DNA of 34,279 bases. Source: Microbacteriaceae bacterium (GTDB lineage Bacteria; Actinomycetota; Actinomycetes; Actinomycetales; Microbacteriaceae). Location of the stretch: NCBI GenBank assembly GCA_025464815.1, contig JAODMW010000185.1:1-34279 (forward strand). Reading direction: 5' to 3'. The first letter of the stretch is position 1, and each line of letters opens with the position of its first letter. The position numbers and the translations under genes were made by a program. The notes beneath the pieces are model-generated. The model was not told where the DNA came from. It saw nothing but the letters and a program-made list of their open reading frames with translations, and made no database searches. Below are positions 14,052 through 24,838 of the stretch, piece by piece.

Positions 14052-15623
14052 ATGAGAAGAACAAGAGGCGCCACCCTGGTGGGCTTCGTGGCGGCGACAG
14101 CGATGCTGCTAGCCGGATGCAGCTCCGCCGCATCGACCCCGAATTCGACGAGTGCATCGTCCAAGCCGGTGGCAGGCGGTGACCTCGTGGTCGCGCGCCC
14201 CTTCGATGCGATCTCGATGAACAAGACCCTGGTAAACGACAGTCCCTCGCTGTGGATCACCGAACAGATCATGGAACCGCTCTTCACCTCTACCGACGAC
14301 GGCAAGTCGGTCAAGCCGCTGCTTGCATCCAGCTACAAGGTTTCCGCTGACAAGCTCACCTACACGATCAACCTGCGCAAGGGTGTGAAGTTCTCCGACG
14401 GCACGCCGATGACCGCGAAGGATGTCAAGTTCTCGATCGACGAGGACACCAAGACGGCAACCACGGGTTGGGGCTACATCAACGCCGCGATCGACCAGGT
14501 CGCGGTGGTCGACGACAGCACGGTCCAGATCAAGCTGAAGTACGCCTGGGCGCCGATTCTCGCGGATCTCGCTCTGTTCAGCAACGCGATCATTCCCGAC
14601 AACTACCAGGGCAAGACGGCAGCAGATTTCTACGCGGCTCCCGTCGGCACCGGTCCGTTCAAGTGGGACACCTGGCAGAAGGGGCAGTACCTCAAGTTGG
14701 CGAAGAATGCCAACTACTGGCAGGCGGGAAAGCCGTACCTCAACAGCGTCACGTGGACGGTCGTTCCTGACGCCAACACGAGGAAGCTGCAGCTGCAGGG
14801 CGGTCAGATCGATATCGACCAGCAGCCAGACTGGTCGAGCTTCGCCTCGCTCAAGAGCACTCCAGGCCTGAAGACCTACGCGTTCCCTTCGACGCAGATG
14901 GATTACATGGAGTTCAACCAGAAGATCAAGCCACTCGATGATGTCCACGTGCGACGCGCTATCTCTTACGCTATCGACCGTCCGGCGCTCGTCAAGGCAG
15001 TGCTCTTCGGGAACGGTTCGCCTGCCAATTCGTCCCTGGCGCCCGGGGTTCCGTTCTATGACAAGACAGTGGCCGGCTACACTTTCGACCTGAAGAAGGC
15101 GAAGGCCGAGCTCGCGAAGTCGTCGGTGCCGAACGGCTTCACGACGACCCTGCTGATCAAGTCGGGTGACGCCAACCAAGGTGCCGTCTCGCAGATCGTA
15201 CAGTCCGAGCTCGCAGCGATCGGCATCACGCTCACCATCAGGCAGCTCGATCCCACGTCGAACAAGAAGGCGCGTATCGCCTCTAACTTCGACATGGCGT
15301 CCGCGACCTGGACGATGGACATCCCGGACCCCGATGAGTGGATGTCGTACGCTCTCAATCCGGGCAATAGCGGCAGCCTGGCGAGTGCAATGGGTTACAA
15401 TAACCCGGCCATCGCGGCCCTGAACAAGCAGGCACAGGGCGAAGTCGACCCGGCGAAGCGTGCTGCCGACTACAGCAAGATCCAGACGATGCAGAATAAT
15501 GATGCGCCCATCCTGACCCTGTATTACTCCCCGTATGCATATGCATCGACGGACAAGGTGCAGGCGTTTGCTGTGACGCCGCTCGGCAATTCAAACTTCT
15601 TGGACGTTTACAAGACCAAGTAG
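14052..15623 (+). CDS. ABC transporter substrate-binding lipoprotein, peptide/opine family
   Basis: A 523-residue family 5 solute-binding protein (OppA/DppA type). The signal peptide ends in the lipobox LLAGC with the lipidated cysteine near residue 23, so the protein is tethered outside the membrane. The mature domain shows the family signature around TYTINLRKGVKFSDGTPMTAKDVKFS, then APVGTGPFKWDTW and RRAISYAIDRPALVKAV. These proteins bind di- and oligopeptides, opines, glutathione or nickel chelates, so the ligand class is peptide-like but not certain. The ATG at 14052 is chosen because a signal peptide follows at once and GAGG lies 6 bases upstream. It is the first gene of the importer-peptidase half. 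Confidence 0.93.
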   Translation: MRRTRGATLVGFVAATAMLLAGCSSAASTPNSTSASSKPVAGGDLVVARPFDAISMNKTLVNDSPSLWITEQIMEPLFTSTDDGKSVKPLLASSYKVSADKLTYTINLRKGVKFSDGTPMTAKDVKFSIDEDTKTATTGWGYINAAIDQVAVVDDSTVQIKLKYAWAPILADLALFSNAIIPDNYQGKTAADFYAAPVGTGPFKWDTWQKGQYLKLAKNANYWQAGKPYLNSVTWTVVPDANTRKLQLQGGQIDIDQQPDWSSFASLKSTPGLKTYAFPSTQMDYMEFNQKIKPLDDVHVRRAISYAIDRPALVKAVLFGNGSPANSSLAPGVPFYDKTVAGYTFDLKKAKAELAKSSVPNGFTTTLLIKSGDANQGAVSQIVQSELAAIGITLTIRQLDPTSNKKARIASNFDMASATWTMDIPDPDEWMSYALNPGNSGSLASAMGYNNPAIAALNKQAQGEVDPAKRAADYSKIQTMQNNDAPILTLYYSPYAYASTDKVQAFAVTPLGNSNFLDVYKTK

Positions 15624-15632
15624 TTCGTTGAG

Positions 15633-15670
15633 TGGACGGCGGCTCGATCATGATGATCGACCGCCGTCCA
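15633..15670 (+). terminator. intercistronic hairpin between binding protein and permease genes
   Basis: TGGACGGCGG and CCGCCGTCCA form ten perfect pairs. After one bulged C the stem continues with TCGATCA and TGATCGA around the loop TGA, giving 17 pairs in all. It begins 9 bases after the binding-protein stop. Such stems protect the upstream message and reduce read-through, giving more binding protein than permease. Confidence 0.75.
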
Positions 15671-15689
15671 TCTACTTGAGGAGACATGC

Positions 15690-16652
15690 ATGCTACGCCG
15701 TATGCAATTCATTCCCGGACGATTGATACAGACGATCCCGGTCGTCTTCGGGGTCACCCTGGTCGTGTTTTTCCTGGGCCACCTGCTGCCGGGGGATCCG
15801 GCAATCGCCATCCTCGGCGAGCATGCGACTCCCGCCAGAGTCGCGGCCCTTCGCGAGCAACTCGGGTTGAATTTGCCGCTCGGGGTTCAGTACGGGCAGT
15901 TTCTCCTCCATATCCTCCAGGGCAATCTCGGCCAGAGCCTCACCTATCAGGTGCCCGTGGCTTCGCTCGTGCTTCAGGCCGTCCCGGTGACGCTGTCGCT
16001 GCTGCTGTTCGCTCTTATCATCTCGTTGGCCATCAGCATTCCGTTGGCCGGCCTCGCTGCGGCGAAGCCGGGAGGCGCCTGGGACTATGTCGCCCGCGGT
16101 TATACCCTGCTCGGTCAGGGGATGCCGCAATTCTGGGTCGGCATCATGCTCCTACTTCTTCTCGCCGTCGGATTGCGAGTCTTCCCCGTCGGCGGCTACG
16201 GAATCACGCCACTCGACCACATCTACTATCTGTGCCTTCCCGCACTCACGATGGGTATCGCGATGTCTCCGACCATCGTGAGGAGCCTGCGTTCCTCCAC
16301 TATCGACGTTCTCGGGTCGGAGTACATTGCGACGGCCAGATCGAAGGGGAGTTCCGGCACCGCGCTGTTCAGGCAGCACGTTCTGCGCAACGCCGTGATC
16401 CCGACCGTCTCCATCATCGGCGTGCACCTGGGGTACCTGGTCGGAGGATCGATCGTCATCGAGAAGGTCTTCGCCATCCCGGGCCTCGGCTCGCTCATGC
16501 TGAACGCGATCTTCTCGAGAGACTTTCCGACCATCCAGGCCGTGTCGCTCATGGTGGCGCTTTTCGTCGTGGCGGTCGGCATCCTGACAGACATCATCTA
16601 CACCTTGCTCAATCCGCGGATCAACCTGAGTGAGGGTGGGGAGGCCGTATGA
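15690..16652 (+). CDS. peptide-type ABC transporter permease, DppB-like
   Basis: A 320-residue inner-membrane permease with about six transmembrane segments. The N-terminal signature RLIQTIPVVFGVTLVVFFL and LLPGDPA is typical of DppB/OppB. The cytoplasmic EAA-type coupling loop appears as EYIATARSKGSSGTALFRQH, and the end of the core as GGSIVIEKVFAIPGLG. It forms the channel with the next gene's product. The ATG at 15690 has GAGGAG nine bases before it and follows the hairpin. It overlaps the second permease by ATGA. Confidence 0.95.
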   Translation: MLRRMQFIPGRLIQTIPVVFGVTLVVFFLGHLLPGDPAIAILGEHATPARVAALREQLGLNLPLGVQYGQFLLHILQGNLGQSLTYQVPVASLVLQAVPVTLSLLLFALIISLAISIPLAGLAAAKPGGAWDYVARGYTLLGQGMPQFWVGIMLLLLLAVGLRVFPVGGYGITPLDHIYYLCLPALTMGIAMSPTIVRSLRSSTIDVLGSEYIATARSKGSSGTALFRQHVLRNAVIPTVSIIGVHLGYLVGGSIVIEKVFAIPGLGSLMLNAIFSRDFPTIQAVSLMVALFVVAVGILTDIIYTLLNPRINLSEGGEAV

Positions 16653-17533
16653 CCACCCCGACAGCCGTTCTCGTCAAGTTCAAACAGAGCCGTCGGGCTG
16701 CGAACTCGCGCTCCCTCAAACGGTGGTATCAGAATGGTCCCCTCCTCGCCGGGATGATCATCGTGGGCATCGTCGTAGTGGTTGCCGTGTTCGCGCCGCT
16801 CATCTCGCCGTACGACCCAATCAAGCAGGATCTGCTTTCGACGCTCCAATCGCCGAGTTCGGCGCATTGGCTGGGAACGGACAAGCTGGGCCGTGATGTG
16901 CTCTCGCGCCTGATGTGGGGCGCACGCGTAGACCTGCGGATCGGCTTCCTCGCCGTGCTCATCCCCTTCGTGTTCGGCTCGATTATCGGTGCCCTTGCTG
17001 GATACTTCGGCGGGTGGTTCGACGTGGTTGTCATGCGCATCGTCGACGTGTTCTTCGCTTTCCCCTTCTATGTGATCGTGATCGCACTGGTCTTCGTGTT
17101 CGGCTCGGGCGAGACGAGCATCTACCTCGCGATCGCCGTCGTCTCCTGGGTCGCATACGCCAAGATCGTGCGTGGTGAAGTGATCGTCGCCAAGACCCAG
17201 GACTATGTCACGGCAGCGAGGCTCGGCGGTATGTCCCATATGCGCATCCTCGTGAGGCACATCGGTCCGAACGTGTTGTCCCAGGTCATCATCTACGCGA
17301 TGAGCGACATCGTCATGGACATCATGGCGATCGTCACGCTCGGCTACCTCGGCTTGGGGATCGCGCCGCCGACTCCAGAGTGGGGATCGATGATCCTGGA
17401 CGGCCAGGAATTCATCACCACCCAGTGGCAGCAGGCCACCATCCCCGGCCTCATGGTGGTCGTGATGAGTCTCGGCCTCTCCTGGATCGGCGACGGCCTT
17501 TCCGATCTTCTCAGCCCGGACAGAAGGAAATGA
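16649..17533 (+). CDS. peptide-type ABC transporter permease, DppC-like
   Basis: A 294-residue permease of the DppC/OppC type. It has an N-terminal cytoplasmic tail, a first membrane helix (GMIIVGIVVVVAVFAPLISP), the signature HWLGTDKLGRDVLSRLMWGAR, and the coupling loop DYVTAARLGGMSHMRILVRH. The C-terminal part has GYLGLGIAPPTPEWGSMI, the usual DppC ending. It pairs with the preceding permease in the membrane. The start overlaps the preceding stop by four bases, indicating coupled translation. Confidence 0.95.
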   Translation: MTTPTAVLVKFKQSRRAANSRSLKRWYQNGPLLAGMIIVGIVVVVAVFAPLISPYDPIKQDLLSTLQSPSSAHWLGTDKLGRDVLSRLMWGARVDLRIGFLAVLIPFVFGSIIGALAGYFGGWFDVVVMRIVDVFFAFPFYVIVIALVFVFGSGETSIYLAIAVVSWVAYAKIVRGEVIVAKTQDYVTAARLGGMSHMRILVRHIGPNVLSQVIIYAMSDIVMDIMAIVTLGYLGLGIAPPTPEWGSMILDGQEFITTQWQQATIPGLMVVVMSLGLSWIGDGLSDLLSPDRRK

Positions 17534-17535
17534 GC

Positions 17536-18527
<992 letters not shown>

Positions 18528-18531
<4 letters not shown>

Positions 18532-19538
18532 GCGACGTCCCCGCACTCAAAGTGAGCGCCATCGTCAAGACCTACCACGTCGGTACCGCTCTCACCAATA
18601 TCTTCAAGGGCAGGAAGAACAGGCATACGACACTCACCGCGCTTGCGGGAGTCGATCTGGAGTTGCGCAGAGGTGAGATCCTCGCGCTCGTCGGCGAGTC
18701 GGGTTCCGGCAAGTCGACGCTGGCCAAGATCCTCGTGCGCAGCATCAGGCCAACGAGCGGAGAGCTCTTCTATGGCGGGAGACTCGTACCGGCAAAGCGT
18801 ACGAAAGATGCCACGCGGCGTATCCAGATCGTATTCCAGGACCCGTATTCGTCGCTGAATCCCCGGTTGACGGTCAAGGCGATGCTTGCCGAGCTGTTGA
18901 TCCTGCACAAGATCGTGCCGCGTCGGGAAGTGCGTGCCGAGAGCATCCGGCTCCTCAATCGCGTCGGTCTCGAGGAGAGCGCGCTCGATGCCTACCCGAG
19001 CCAGTTCTCCGGGGGACAGCGTCAGCGCCTGGCGATCGCCCGCGCCCTCGCGGTGCGACCCGACATCCTGATTGCGGACGAGCCGGTGTCCGCGCTCGAC
19101 GTCTCGGTCCAGGCCACGATTCTCGAGTTGCTGACCTCGCTCCAGCGCGAGCTGGGCCTGAGCATCCTGTTCATCGGACACAACCTGGCAGTGGTGCAAC
19201 ATCTCAGCCAGCGAGTGGCGGTGATGTACCTCGGCCGCATCGTCGAAGTGGCGAATACCGAAGACCTGTTCGCGAATCCCCGTCATCCATACACCAGGGC
19301 CCTCATCGAATCGGTGCCGCGGATGACCGAGCGGGTCGAAGACGAATTCGTCATCAAGGGCGAGCCGCCGAGCCCGCTCAACCTGCCGCAAGGTTGCCGA
19401 TTCCATCCGCGCTGTCCGTACGCGGTCGATGCCTGCCGCACCACCGACCCGCCGCTGATGCATGTCGAGGACTGGCACGAGAGCGCCTGCCTGAGGTTCG
19501 AAGAATTACCGGCGTTCTCTTCGGTACGTGCGCGGTGA
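18528..19538 (+). CDS. peptide-type ABC transporter ATPase, DppF-like
   Basis: A 336-residue ATPase. Walker A GESGSGKS at residues 56-63, Q-loop [11 protein letters not shown], signature FSGGQRQR, Walker [16 protein letters not shown] and the switch GHNL (His kept). The C-terminal cysteine-bearing extension is present ([14 protein letters not shown]). It forms the heterodimeric motor with the DppD-like subunit. The GTG start lies within the preceding stop (GTGA), preceded by GAAGGAG. Every component of an importer is therefore present and in order. Confidence 0.95.
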
Positions 19539-19583
19539 GCACTGCCGGATTCTTTTCCGATATTCCCCGATGGAGGGTAGTAG

Positions 19584-21290
19584 ATGAATGAGATCGTCGA
19601 CCAGCAGGCGGGTGCGGAGAAACTCCGCGAACTCGGTGAGCGATATTTCCTGACCCAGCACACCTTCGATCCATACAATGCCTCCCTTCTCGGGCTGGAC
19701 GAGTTCGACGGACTGCCGTGCGATCCTTCCGTCGAGGCCAGCGAAGGCGCCCACGAGAAGTTCACCGGGATCGCCGAAGAGCTCGCGGGCATCGACCCCG
19801 AGAATCTCGACATCGCCGGGCGGATCGACCACAGCGTTTTAGAGATGCTCAATCGTGGTGCGCAGAACGATGCGAAGAACTCGCTCTGGGCGGCCAACAT
19901 CTCAGCCAAGAGCTACGTGAGCAGGCAGGCTCTCATCTTCCAGGCCATCCCCGCGATGACCGTCGCGAGCCCGGATGGCGCCGACCGCTACCTGAGCAGG
20001 ATCTCGGGGGTCGGCCGCACACTCACCGGGATCGCGGCACGCTACTCCCACGAGGCCCAACAGGGGCGGATATCGACCGCGGTCGGGATCACGCACGCGA
20101 TCGACCAACTCGAGGGCTACCTCGCGGTCTCGCTGGCGGAGGACTCGCTTCTCAATCCTGCCAGGGGCTATCGGGACGGCTCGGTGGAGGAACGTGCTCG
20201 CGGAATCGTGGAACGCGAGATCCGCCCCGCGATGAGCGACCTTCTGACCCTTCTCCGCACGGAACTCCTGCCGGACGCCCGTTCGGATGGCCAGGCCGGA
20301 CTCACGTTCAGCCAGGGTGGAGAAGAGGCCTATCGCGATTCCGTCCAGCGTTTCACGACGACGAATCGTAGCCCCGCCGAACTCCACCAGTTCGGTCTCG
20401 ACATCCTCGAAGACCTGAAGGTCGAGTGGGGCGCGGCGGCGGAACTGGCTCTCGGTGAGCGAGACCCGAAGATAGTCTCCCAGCGGATGCAGAATGACCC
20501 GGAGCTGAGATCCCGATCGCGCGAAGAGGTCATCGATATTGCGGAGCGAGCCCTGGTGCGCGCGGACCAGGCGCGGAACGGATACTTTCCGCCGTACCAG
20601 ATCCCCGGTTGCGTGATCGAAGAGATCGATCCGGTCGACGCCGCGCATTCCGGCTCGGGTTCCTACCGTCCGCCAGCCGCCGACGGCAGCAGGCCAGGGG
20701 CATACCGCATCGTGCTCGCGAGTCCGCCTCGGCAGTACAAGTATGAACTCGAGGCCCTCACCTTCCACGAGTCGATTCCCGGACATCACATGCAGCTGTC
20801 GGTGTGCCAGACACTCGAGATTCCGCGCTATCGGAGGCATCTCGACGTCGAGCTGTGCGGGTTCATCGAGGGCTGGGGCCTCTACTCGGAGCAACTGGCC
20901 GACGAGATGGGTCTCTACACCAGCGAACTCCAGCGACTAGGAATGCTGACTTTCTCCATGATGCGGGCCTGCCGCTTGGTGATCGACACCGGAATCCACT
21001 ACTACGGATGGTCGCGCGAGAAGGGCCAGAGCTTCATGAGGGACAACACGGTGACTCCTGAGGCGAATGTTCGCAACGAGGTGGACCGATACATCGCCTG
21101 GCCTGGCCAGGCTCTCGCCTACATGATCGGAAAGCAGGAGATCCTGCGCCTTCGTACCGATGCGATGGAATCGATGGGTTCGCGCTTCTCGATGACCGGA
21201 TTCCACGGCGCGGTCCTGGAGAATGGAGCTGTGCCGCTCGCGACACTCGCCCAGCACATCGAGCGGTGGAAGCAGACTTCCGTTGCCTGA
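19584..21290 (+). CDS. DUF885 putative zinc metallopeptidase
   Basis: A 568-residue protein of the DUF885 family. Most of it is helical. The probable active site HESIPGHH is at residues 395-402, with the third ligand expected in the following segment FIEGWGLYSEQLADEMG. No signal peptide is present, so it acts in the cytoplasm on material already taken up. The family resembles M3/M32-like helical peptidases, but few members have known substrates. The ATG follows GGAGGG. It stands first of four metallohydrolases directly behind the importer, which suggests that the transported compound is a peptide or amide. Its stop overlaps the next start. Confidence 0.88.
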   Translation: MNEIVDQQAGAEKLRELGERYFLTQHTFDPYNASLLGLDEFDGLPCDPSVEASEGAHEKFTGIAEELAGIDPENLDIAGRIDHSVLEMLNRGAQNDAKNSLWAANISAKSYVSRQALIFQAIPAMTVASPDGADRYLSRISGVGRTLTGIAARYSHEAQQGRISTAVGITHAIDQLEGYLAVSLAEDSLLNPARGYRDGSVEERARGIVEREIRPAMSDLLTLLRTELLPDARSDGQAGLTFSQGGEEAYRDSVQRFTTTNRSPAELHQFGLDILEDLKVEWGAAAELALGERDPKIVSQRMQNDPELRSRSREEVIDIAERALVRADQARNGYFPPYQIPGCVIEEIDPVDAAHSGSGSYRPPAADGSRPGAYRIVLASPPRQYKYELEALTFHESIPGHHMQLSVCQTLEIPRYRRHLDVELCGFIEGWGLYSEQLADEMGLYTSELQRLGMLTFSMMRACRLVIDTGIHYYGWSREKGQSFMRDNTVTPEANVRNEVDRYIAWPGQALAYMIGKQEILRLRTDAMESMGSRFSMTGFHGAVLENGAVPLATLAQHIERWKQTSVA

Positions 21291-22212
21291 CGAGATCGTC
21301 GCGAAAAAACTGCACATCCCCGAGCTGGGGGAGCGCGGGATCGATATCCCCTATTACGAAATCAAGGGACGACGAGAGGGTCCGCAGCTGACGGCCCTGG
21401 CGGGTGTTCATGGGACCGAATACGCGTCCATCGCGGCCGCGCGGGAGTTCGTGCGCGACCTCGACCCGGATGCTGTCTCGGGAACGATCGTGGTGGTCCC
21501 CATCGTGAGCGTGACGTCGTTCTGGGCCCGTTCCCCGTTCGTCGTTCCGGAGGACGGCAAGAATCTGAATCGCTGTTTCCCGGGAGATCCGAACGGGACC
21601 TTCACCGACATCCTCGCCCATCACGTATTCGAGACCTTCATCCGCGGGGCAGACTTCATGGTCGACATGCACTGCGGCGATCTGCCCGAGGCACTTGAGC
21701 CGCTCGCCATTTTTGAGGAGTCTCCGGTCACCGACGCTTCGCGCGAGATGGCGATCGCATACGGGCTCGGCCACATCGTGCACCAGCGTGCCGAGTTGCA
21801 GACCGGAGGAGGCCGTAGCTACGGTTCCGCATCGCAGATCGGGATTCCAGGATTCGTCGCCGAATCGGGACAGAAAGGCCTGCTCGAGAGGGATGCCATC
21901 GACAGGCACGTCGCCGGACTGACCAACCTCGCCCGGTTCGTCGGGGTCCTGGACGGCGATCCATGGCCCAGACGAGAGGTGCGGGAGCACAGGGGAGTGC
22001 GCACGCTACGGGCTGAGCGAGCCGGCTGGTGGGAGTCGAGTGTCGAACTCGGCGTGCCCGTCGAAGCAGGTGATCTGCTCGGAACGTTGAGTGAGGTGTG
22101 GGGGAGCGGGGTTATGCAGATACGGGCGCCCGAAGCAGGCACGCCCCTTTTCCTGACCACTAATCCAGCGGTCTCCTTCGATGGAGTGTTGTTGGGCATC
22201 GCTCTCGATTAG
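21283..22212 (+). CDS. AspA/AstE-type zinc deacylase (succinylglutamate desuccinylase/aspartoacylase family)
   Basis: A protein of about 309 residues of the M14-related deacylases. Zinc ligands appear as HGTE (His43, Glu46) and as His130 in DMHCGD. NLNRCFPGDPNG is the family's substrate loop, and a C-terminal beta domain ends the protein. The family removes acyl groups from N-acyl amino acids (N-acetylaspartate, N-succinylglutamate, the ectoine intermediate N-acetyl-diaminobutyrate). Here it could release an acyl cap from a (methyl)aspartyl residue. The start is uncertain: TTG 21283 has GGTGGAAG upstream and overlaps the DUF885 stop; an upstream ATG at 21223 reads far into that gene. The family call is secure. 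Confidence 0.85.
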   Translation: MPDEIVAKKLHIPELGERGIDIPYYEIKGRREGPQLTALAGVHGTEYASIAAAREFVRDLDPDAVSGTIVVVPIVSVTSFWARSPFVVPEDGKNLNRCFPGDPNGTFTDILAHHVFETFIRGADFMVDMHCGDLPEALEPLAIFEESPVTDASREMAIAYGLGHIVHQRAELQTGGGRSYGSASQIGIPGFVAESGQKGLLERDAIDRHVAGLTNLARFVGVLDGDPWPRREVREHRGVRTLRAERAGWWESSVELGVPVEAGDLLGTLSEVWGSGVMQIRAPEAGTPLFLTTNPAVSFDGVLLGIALD

Positions 22213-22262
22213 CAGGTCGAACCGAGCGACAGGAAGTAAATGAGATTGAGACGGAGCACCAG

Positions 22263-23648
22263 GTGAACAGGCTCGAATTTGACGAGACGGACGATGGCTA
22301 CATCGAGGAACTCGCCGGCTATGTCGCGATGCCGAGCGTGAGCAGGACCGCGACCGCCGAGGTCATGCAAACCGCTGCAGAGTGGGTCGCAGCCCAACTC
22401 TCCTTCGCCAACGGGCGGATCGTTCCGACCGGCGGACATCCTGCGGTGATCGGTGAGTGGCTGCATGCACCAGGCGCTCCCACGGTCCTGGTGTACGGCC
22501 ACTACGACGTGCAGCCGACCGGCGATCTCGAGGAATGGGTGAAGCCGCCGTTCACGATGGTGCGTGACGGCGATGTTCTCCGCGGTCGCGGAGTCACCGA
22601 TGACAAGGGGCCGGTGTTCATCGTGCTGAAAGTGGCACAGGCATTCCTCGAGCAGGAACAGGCGCTCCCGCTCAACGTCAAGTTCCTCATCGAGGGCGAG
22701 GAGGAGATGGGCAGCCCGAATCTCGAAGCATTCGTGCGAGAGCACGCCGAAGAGCTCGCCGCAGATCTCGTGATCTCCGCTGACGGCGCGATGTGGCGGG
22801 GAAGCGAACCGTCGCTGTCGACGGCGTCGAAGGGACGGCTGGCGATGGACATCGAGGTCACCGGCGCGGACGACGACCTCCATTCGGGACGCTACGGCGG
22901 AACGGTCGCCAACCCGATCCACGCACTCGCCGATCTCGTCGCGGGCTTCCACACGCCCGACGGCCGAGTGGCAATCGAAGGGTTCTACGACGGGATTCCA
23001 CCCTTGAGCGACGCTCGTAGGGCGGAAATCGCCGAGATTCCTTTTGACGACGCGAAATATCCGCTCGACCTGGGCGTCGATGAGGTGTTCGGCGAGGCCG
23101 GCTACAGCACCCTGGAGCGGCTCTGGGAACGGCCGACTCTCGAGGTGAACGGAATACGCGGCGGTGGCAAGTACTCCATCATTCCGCACATCGCGGTCGC
23201 CAATGTCTCCTGCCGTCTCGTTCCGGGGCAGGTCCCGGACCACGTCTTCGACGCGATTACCGCGCACGTCGAGGCGCAGAGGCTGCCGGGCGTCCGGGTC
23301 ACGATCCGGCGGGATCGGGGTTCGGTACCGGCATACACTATTTCGGCCGACCATCCGGCGATCCGAGCCGCCACCGCGGCGCTCGAGGACGTCTATCCCG
23401 GTCAGAGGGTGTTGCTCGCCGTGATCGGAGGAACACTTTCGGCCACGACGATGTTCGAAGAGGTGCTCGGAGCCAAGACGCTGTTCTTCTCCTTCTCGAC
23501 CGCGGACGAGAAACTGCACGCACCCAACGAATTCATGCGGGTGCGCCGCCTGCGCGAGGGCATGCGTGCCTGGGAGGGGCTCTGGCGTCTGCTTGCCGAT
23601 GGCCCGCACCGACTCACGCCCGCCGCCGGCTCGGGGGTGGTGAAATGA
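22263..23648 (+). CDS. M20-family metallodipeptidase
   Basis: A 461-residue M20 peptidase of the carnosinase/PepV-like group. All co-catalytic metal and catalytic motifs are visible: YGHYDVQP (His80, Asp82), RGVTDDKG (Asp113/114), IEGEEEMGS (catalytic and metal Glu near 146-148), the dimerisation-domain LHSGRYGG, and the last ligand in LHAPNE. It lacks a signal peptide and so works inside the cell, cleaving dipeptides or short amides. GTG start, 50 bases after the deacylase gene; its stop overlaps the M19 gene start (ATGA). Confidence 0.93.
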   Translation: MNRLEFDETDDGYIEELAGYVAMPSVSRTATAEVMQTAAEWVAAQLSFANGRIVPTGGHPAVIGEWLHAPGAPTVLVYGHYDVQPTGDLEEWVKPPFTMVRDGDVLRGRGVTDDKGPVFIVLKVAQAFLEQEQALPLNVKFLIEGEEEMGSPNLEAFVREHAEELAADLVISADGAMWRGSEPSLSTASKGRLAMDIEVTGADDDLHSGRYGGTVANPIHALADLVAGFHTPDGRVAIEGFYDGIPPLSDARRAEIAEIPFDDAKYPLDLGVDEVFGEAGYSTLERLWERPTLEVNGIRGGGKYSIIPHIAVANVSCRLVPGQVPDHVFDAITAHVEAQRLPGVRVTIRRDRGSVPAYTISADHPAIRAATAALEDVYPGQRVLLAVIGGTLSATTMFEEVLGAKTLFFSFSTADEKLHAPNEFMRVRRLREGMRAWEGLWRLLADGPHRLTPAAGSGVVK

Positions 23649-24838
23649 GCACCGAGTCGTACAGGTCCTATGGCTACCTCAACCCGGCGATCGATTTCCC
23701 CGCGTTCGAGCTCAGTTCCGAATTCGGTTCCTTCCCGGCCTACGCGGGTGGGCTGAGCGCTGATGAGCAAGCGCGCGCAGACGACCTCCTGCGCGACAAC
23801 ATCGTCATCAGCCTGCACGATCATCCCGTCCGCTTTCCCGCTGACATGCGCGAGACGCCCGCATACAACCGCACCGGGCGCCAGCACACGGCTTTCGAGG
23901 GACTCAGGGCCTCCGGTCTCACGGTCGTCTTCGACAACATGATGGATGGCACGGCGATCGTCACGGGCAATGCGCCCTGGCGATGGAACGACGTGATCAC
24001 CGACCTGGGCATGCGGCAGGCCGACCTCGCCCATCAGGACGAAGTGACGGTGATCCGGAGGCTCGCCGACATCCATGAGGCCAAACGGGACGGCAAGGTC
24101 GGATTGGTGTTCGGGCTCGAGGCGGCGACGCCCATCGAGAACGAGATCGACCGGCTCGACGTGCTTTACGGATTGGGTCTTCGACAGATAGGGATCGCCT
24201 ATTCCGATGCGAATGCGCTGGGGAGCGGCCTCAACGAGGTCGCGGACGGCGGTCTGACCAACTTCGGCAGGCGCGCGGTAGCCAGGATGAACAAACTGGG
24301 TCTCGCGATCGATGTCTCCCACTCCTCGGATAAAACGGGTATCGATGTCTGCGCTGCCAGTGAGCATCCGGTGTTCATCACGCACGCGGGCGCGCGCGCA
24401 GTATGGGACACGCGGCGGATGAAGCCGGACGACGTGTTGCGAGCGGTGGCGGATACCGGCGGGGTGATTGGAATGTCTGCCGCTCCGCACAGCACGTTGT
24501 CGCACGAACATCCGCTGCACAACCTGCTGTCGGTGATGGACCACTTCCGCTATTGCGTGGACCTGGTCGGCATCGAACATGTCGCGTTCGGACCCGACAC
24601 GCTCTATGGGAACCACGTCGACCTGCACACCGTATTCGGGCCTATTCTCAGGGCGGGCGCTCCCACCCCGGTGACCCCGCCATTCGAAAAAGTGGAGTAC
24701 GTGGATGGGTTGGAGAACCCCACAGAGAACTTCCACAACATCTGCGGATGGCTCGTGCAGAATGGTTTTTCGGACAGTGAAATCGCCGCCGTCTTGGGTG
24801 GCAACATCATGCGCGCACTCGAGCAGGTCTGGACATGA
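23645..24838 (+). CDS. M19-family dipeptidase (membrane-dipeptidase type, soluble)
   Basis: A 397-residue TIM-barrel dipeptidase of family M19. Metal-site landmarks: HDH at residues 58-60, Glu in VFGLEAATP, His in DVSHSS, His in THAGARAV, and Asp in FGPDT. The usual first motif is H-x-D; here the position two after the His is another His, a notable change. No signal peptide or GPI-type tail, so cytoplasmic. M19 enzymes accept dipeptides with a D-residue or dehydro-residue at the C-terminus, which matters for non-ribosomal peptides. It overlaps the M20 gene by four bases. Confidence 0.9.
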   Translation: MSTESYRSYGYLNPAIDFPAFELSSEFGSFPAYAGGLSADEQARADDLLRDNIVISLHDHPVRFPADMRETPAYNRTGRQHTAFEGLRASGLTVVFDNMMDGTAIVTGNAPWRWNDVITDLGMRQADLAHQDEVTVIRRLADIHEAKRDGKVGLVFGLEAATPIENEIDRLDVLYGLGLRQIGIAYSDANALGSGLNEVADGGLTNFGRRAVARMNKLGLAIDVSHSSDKTGIDVCAASEHPVFITHAGARAVWDTRRMKPDDVLRAVADTGGVIGMSAAPHSTLSHEHPLHNLLSVMDHFRYCVDLVGIEHVAFGPDTLYGNHVDLHTVFGPILRAGAPTPVTPPFEKVEYVDGLENPTENFHNICGWLVQNGFSDSEIAAVLGGNIMRALEQVWT

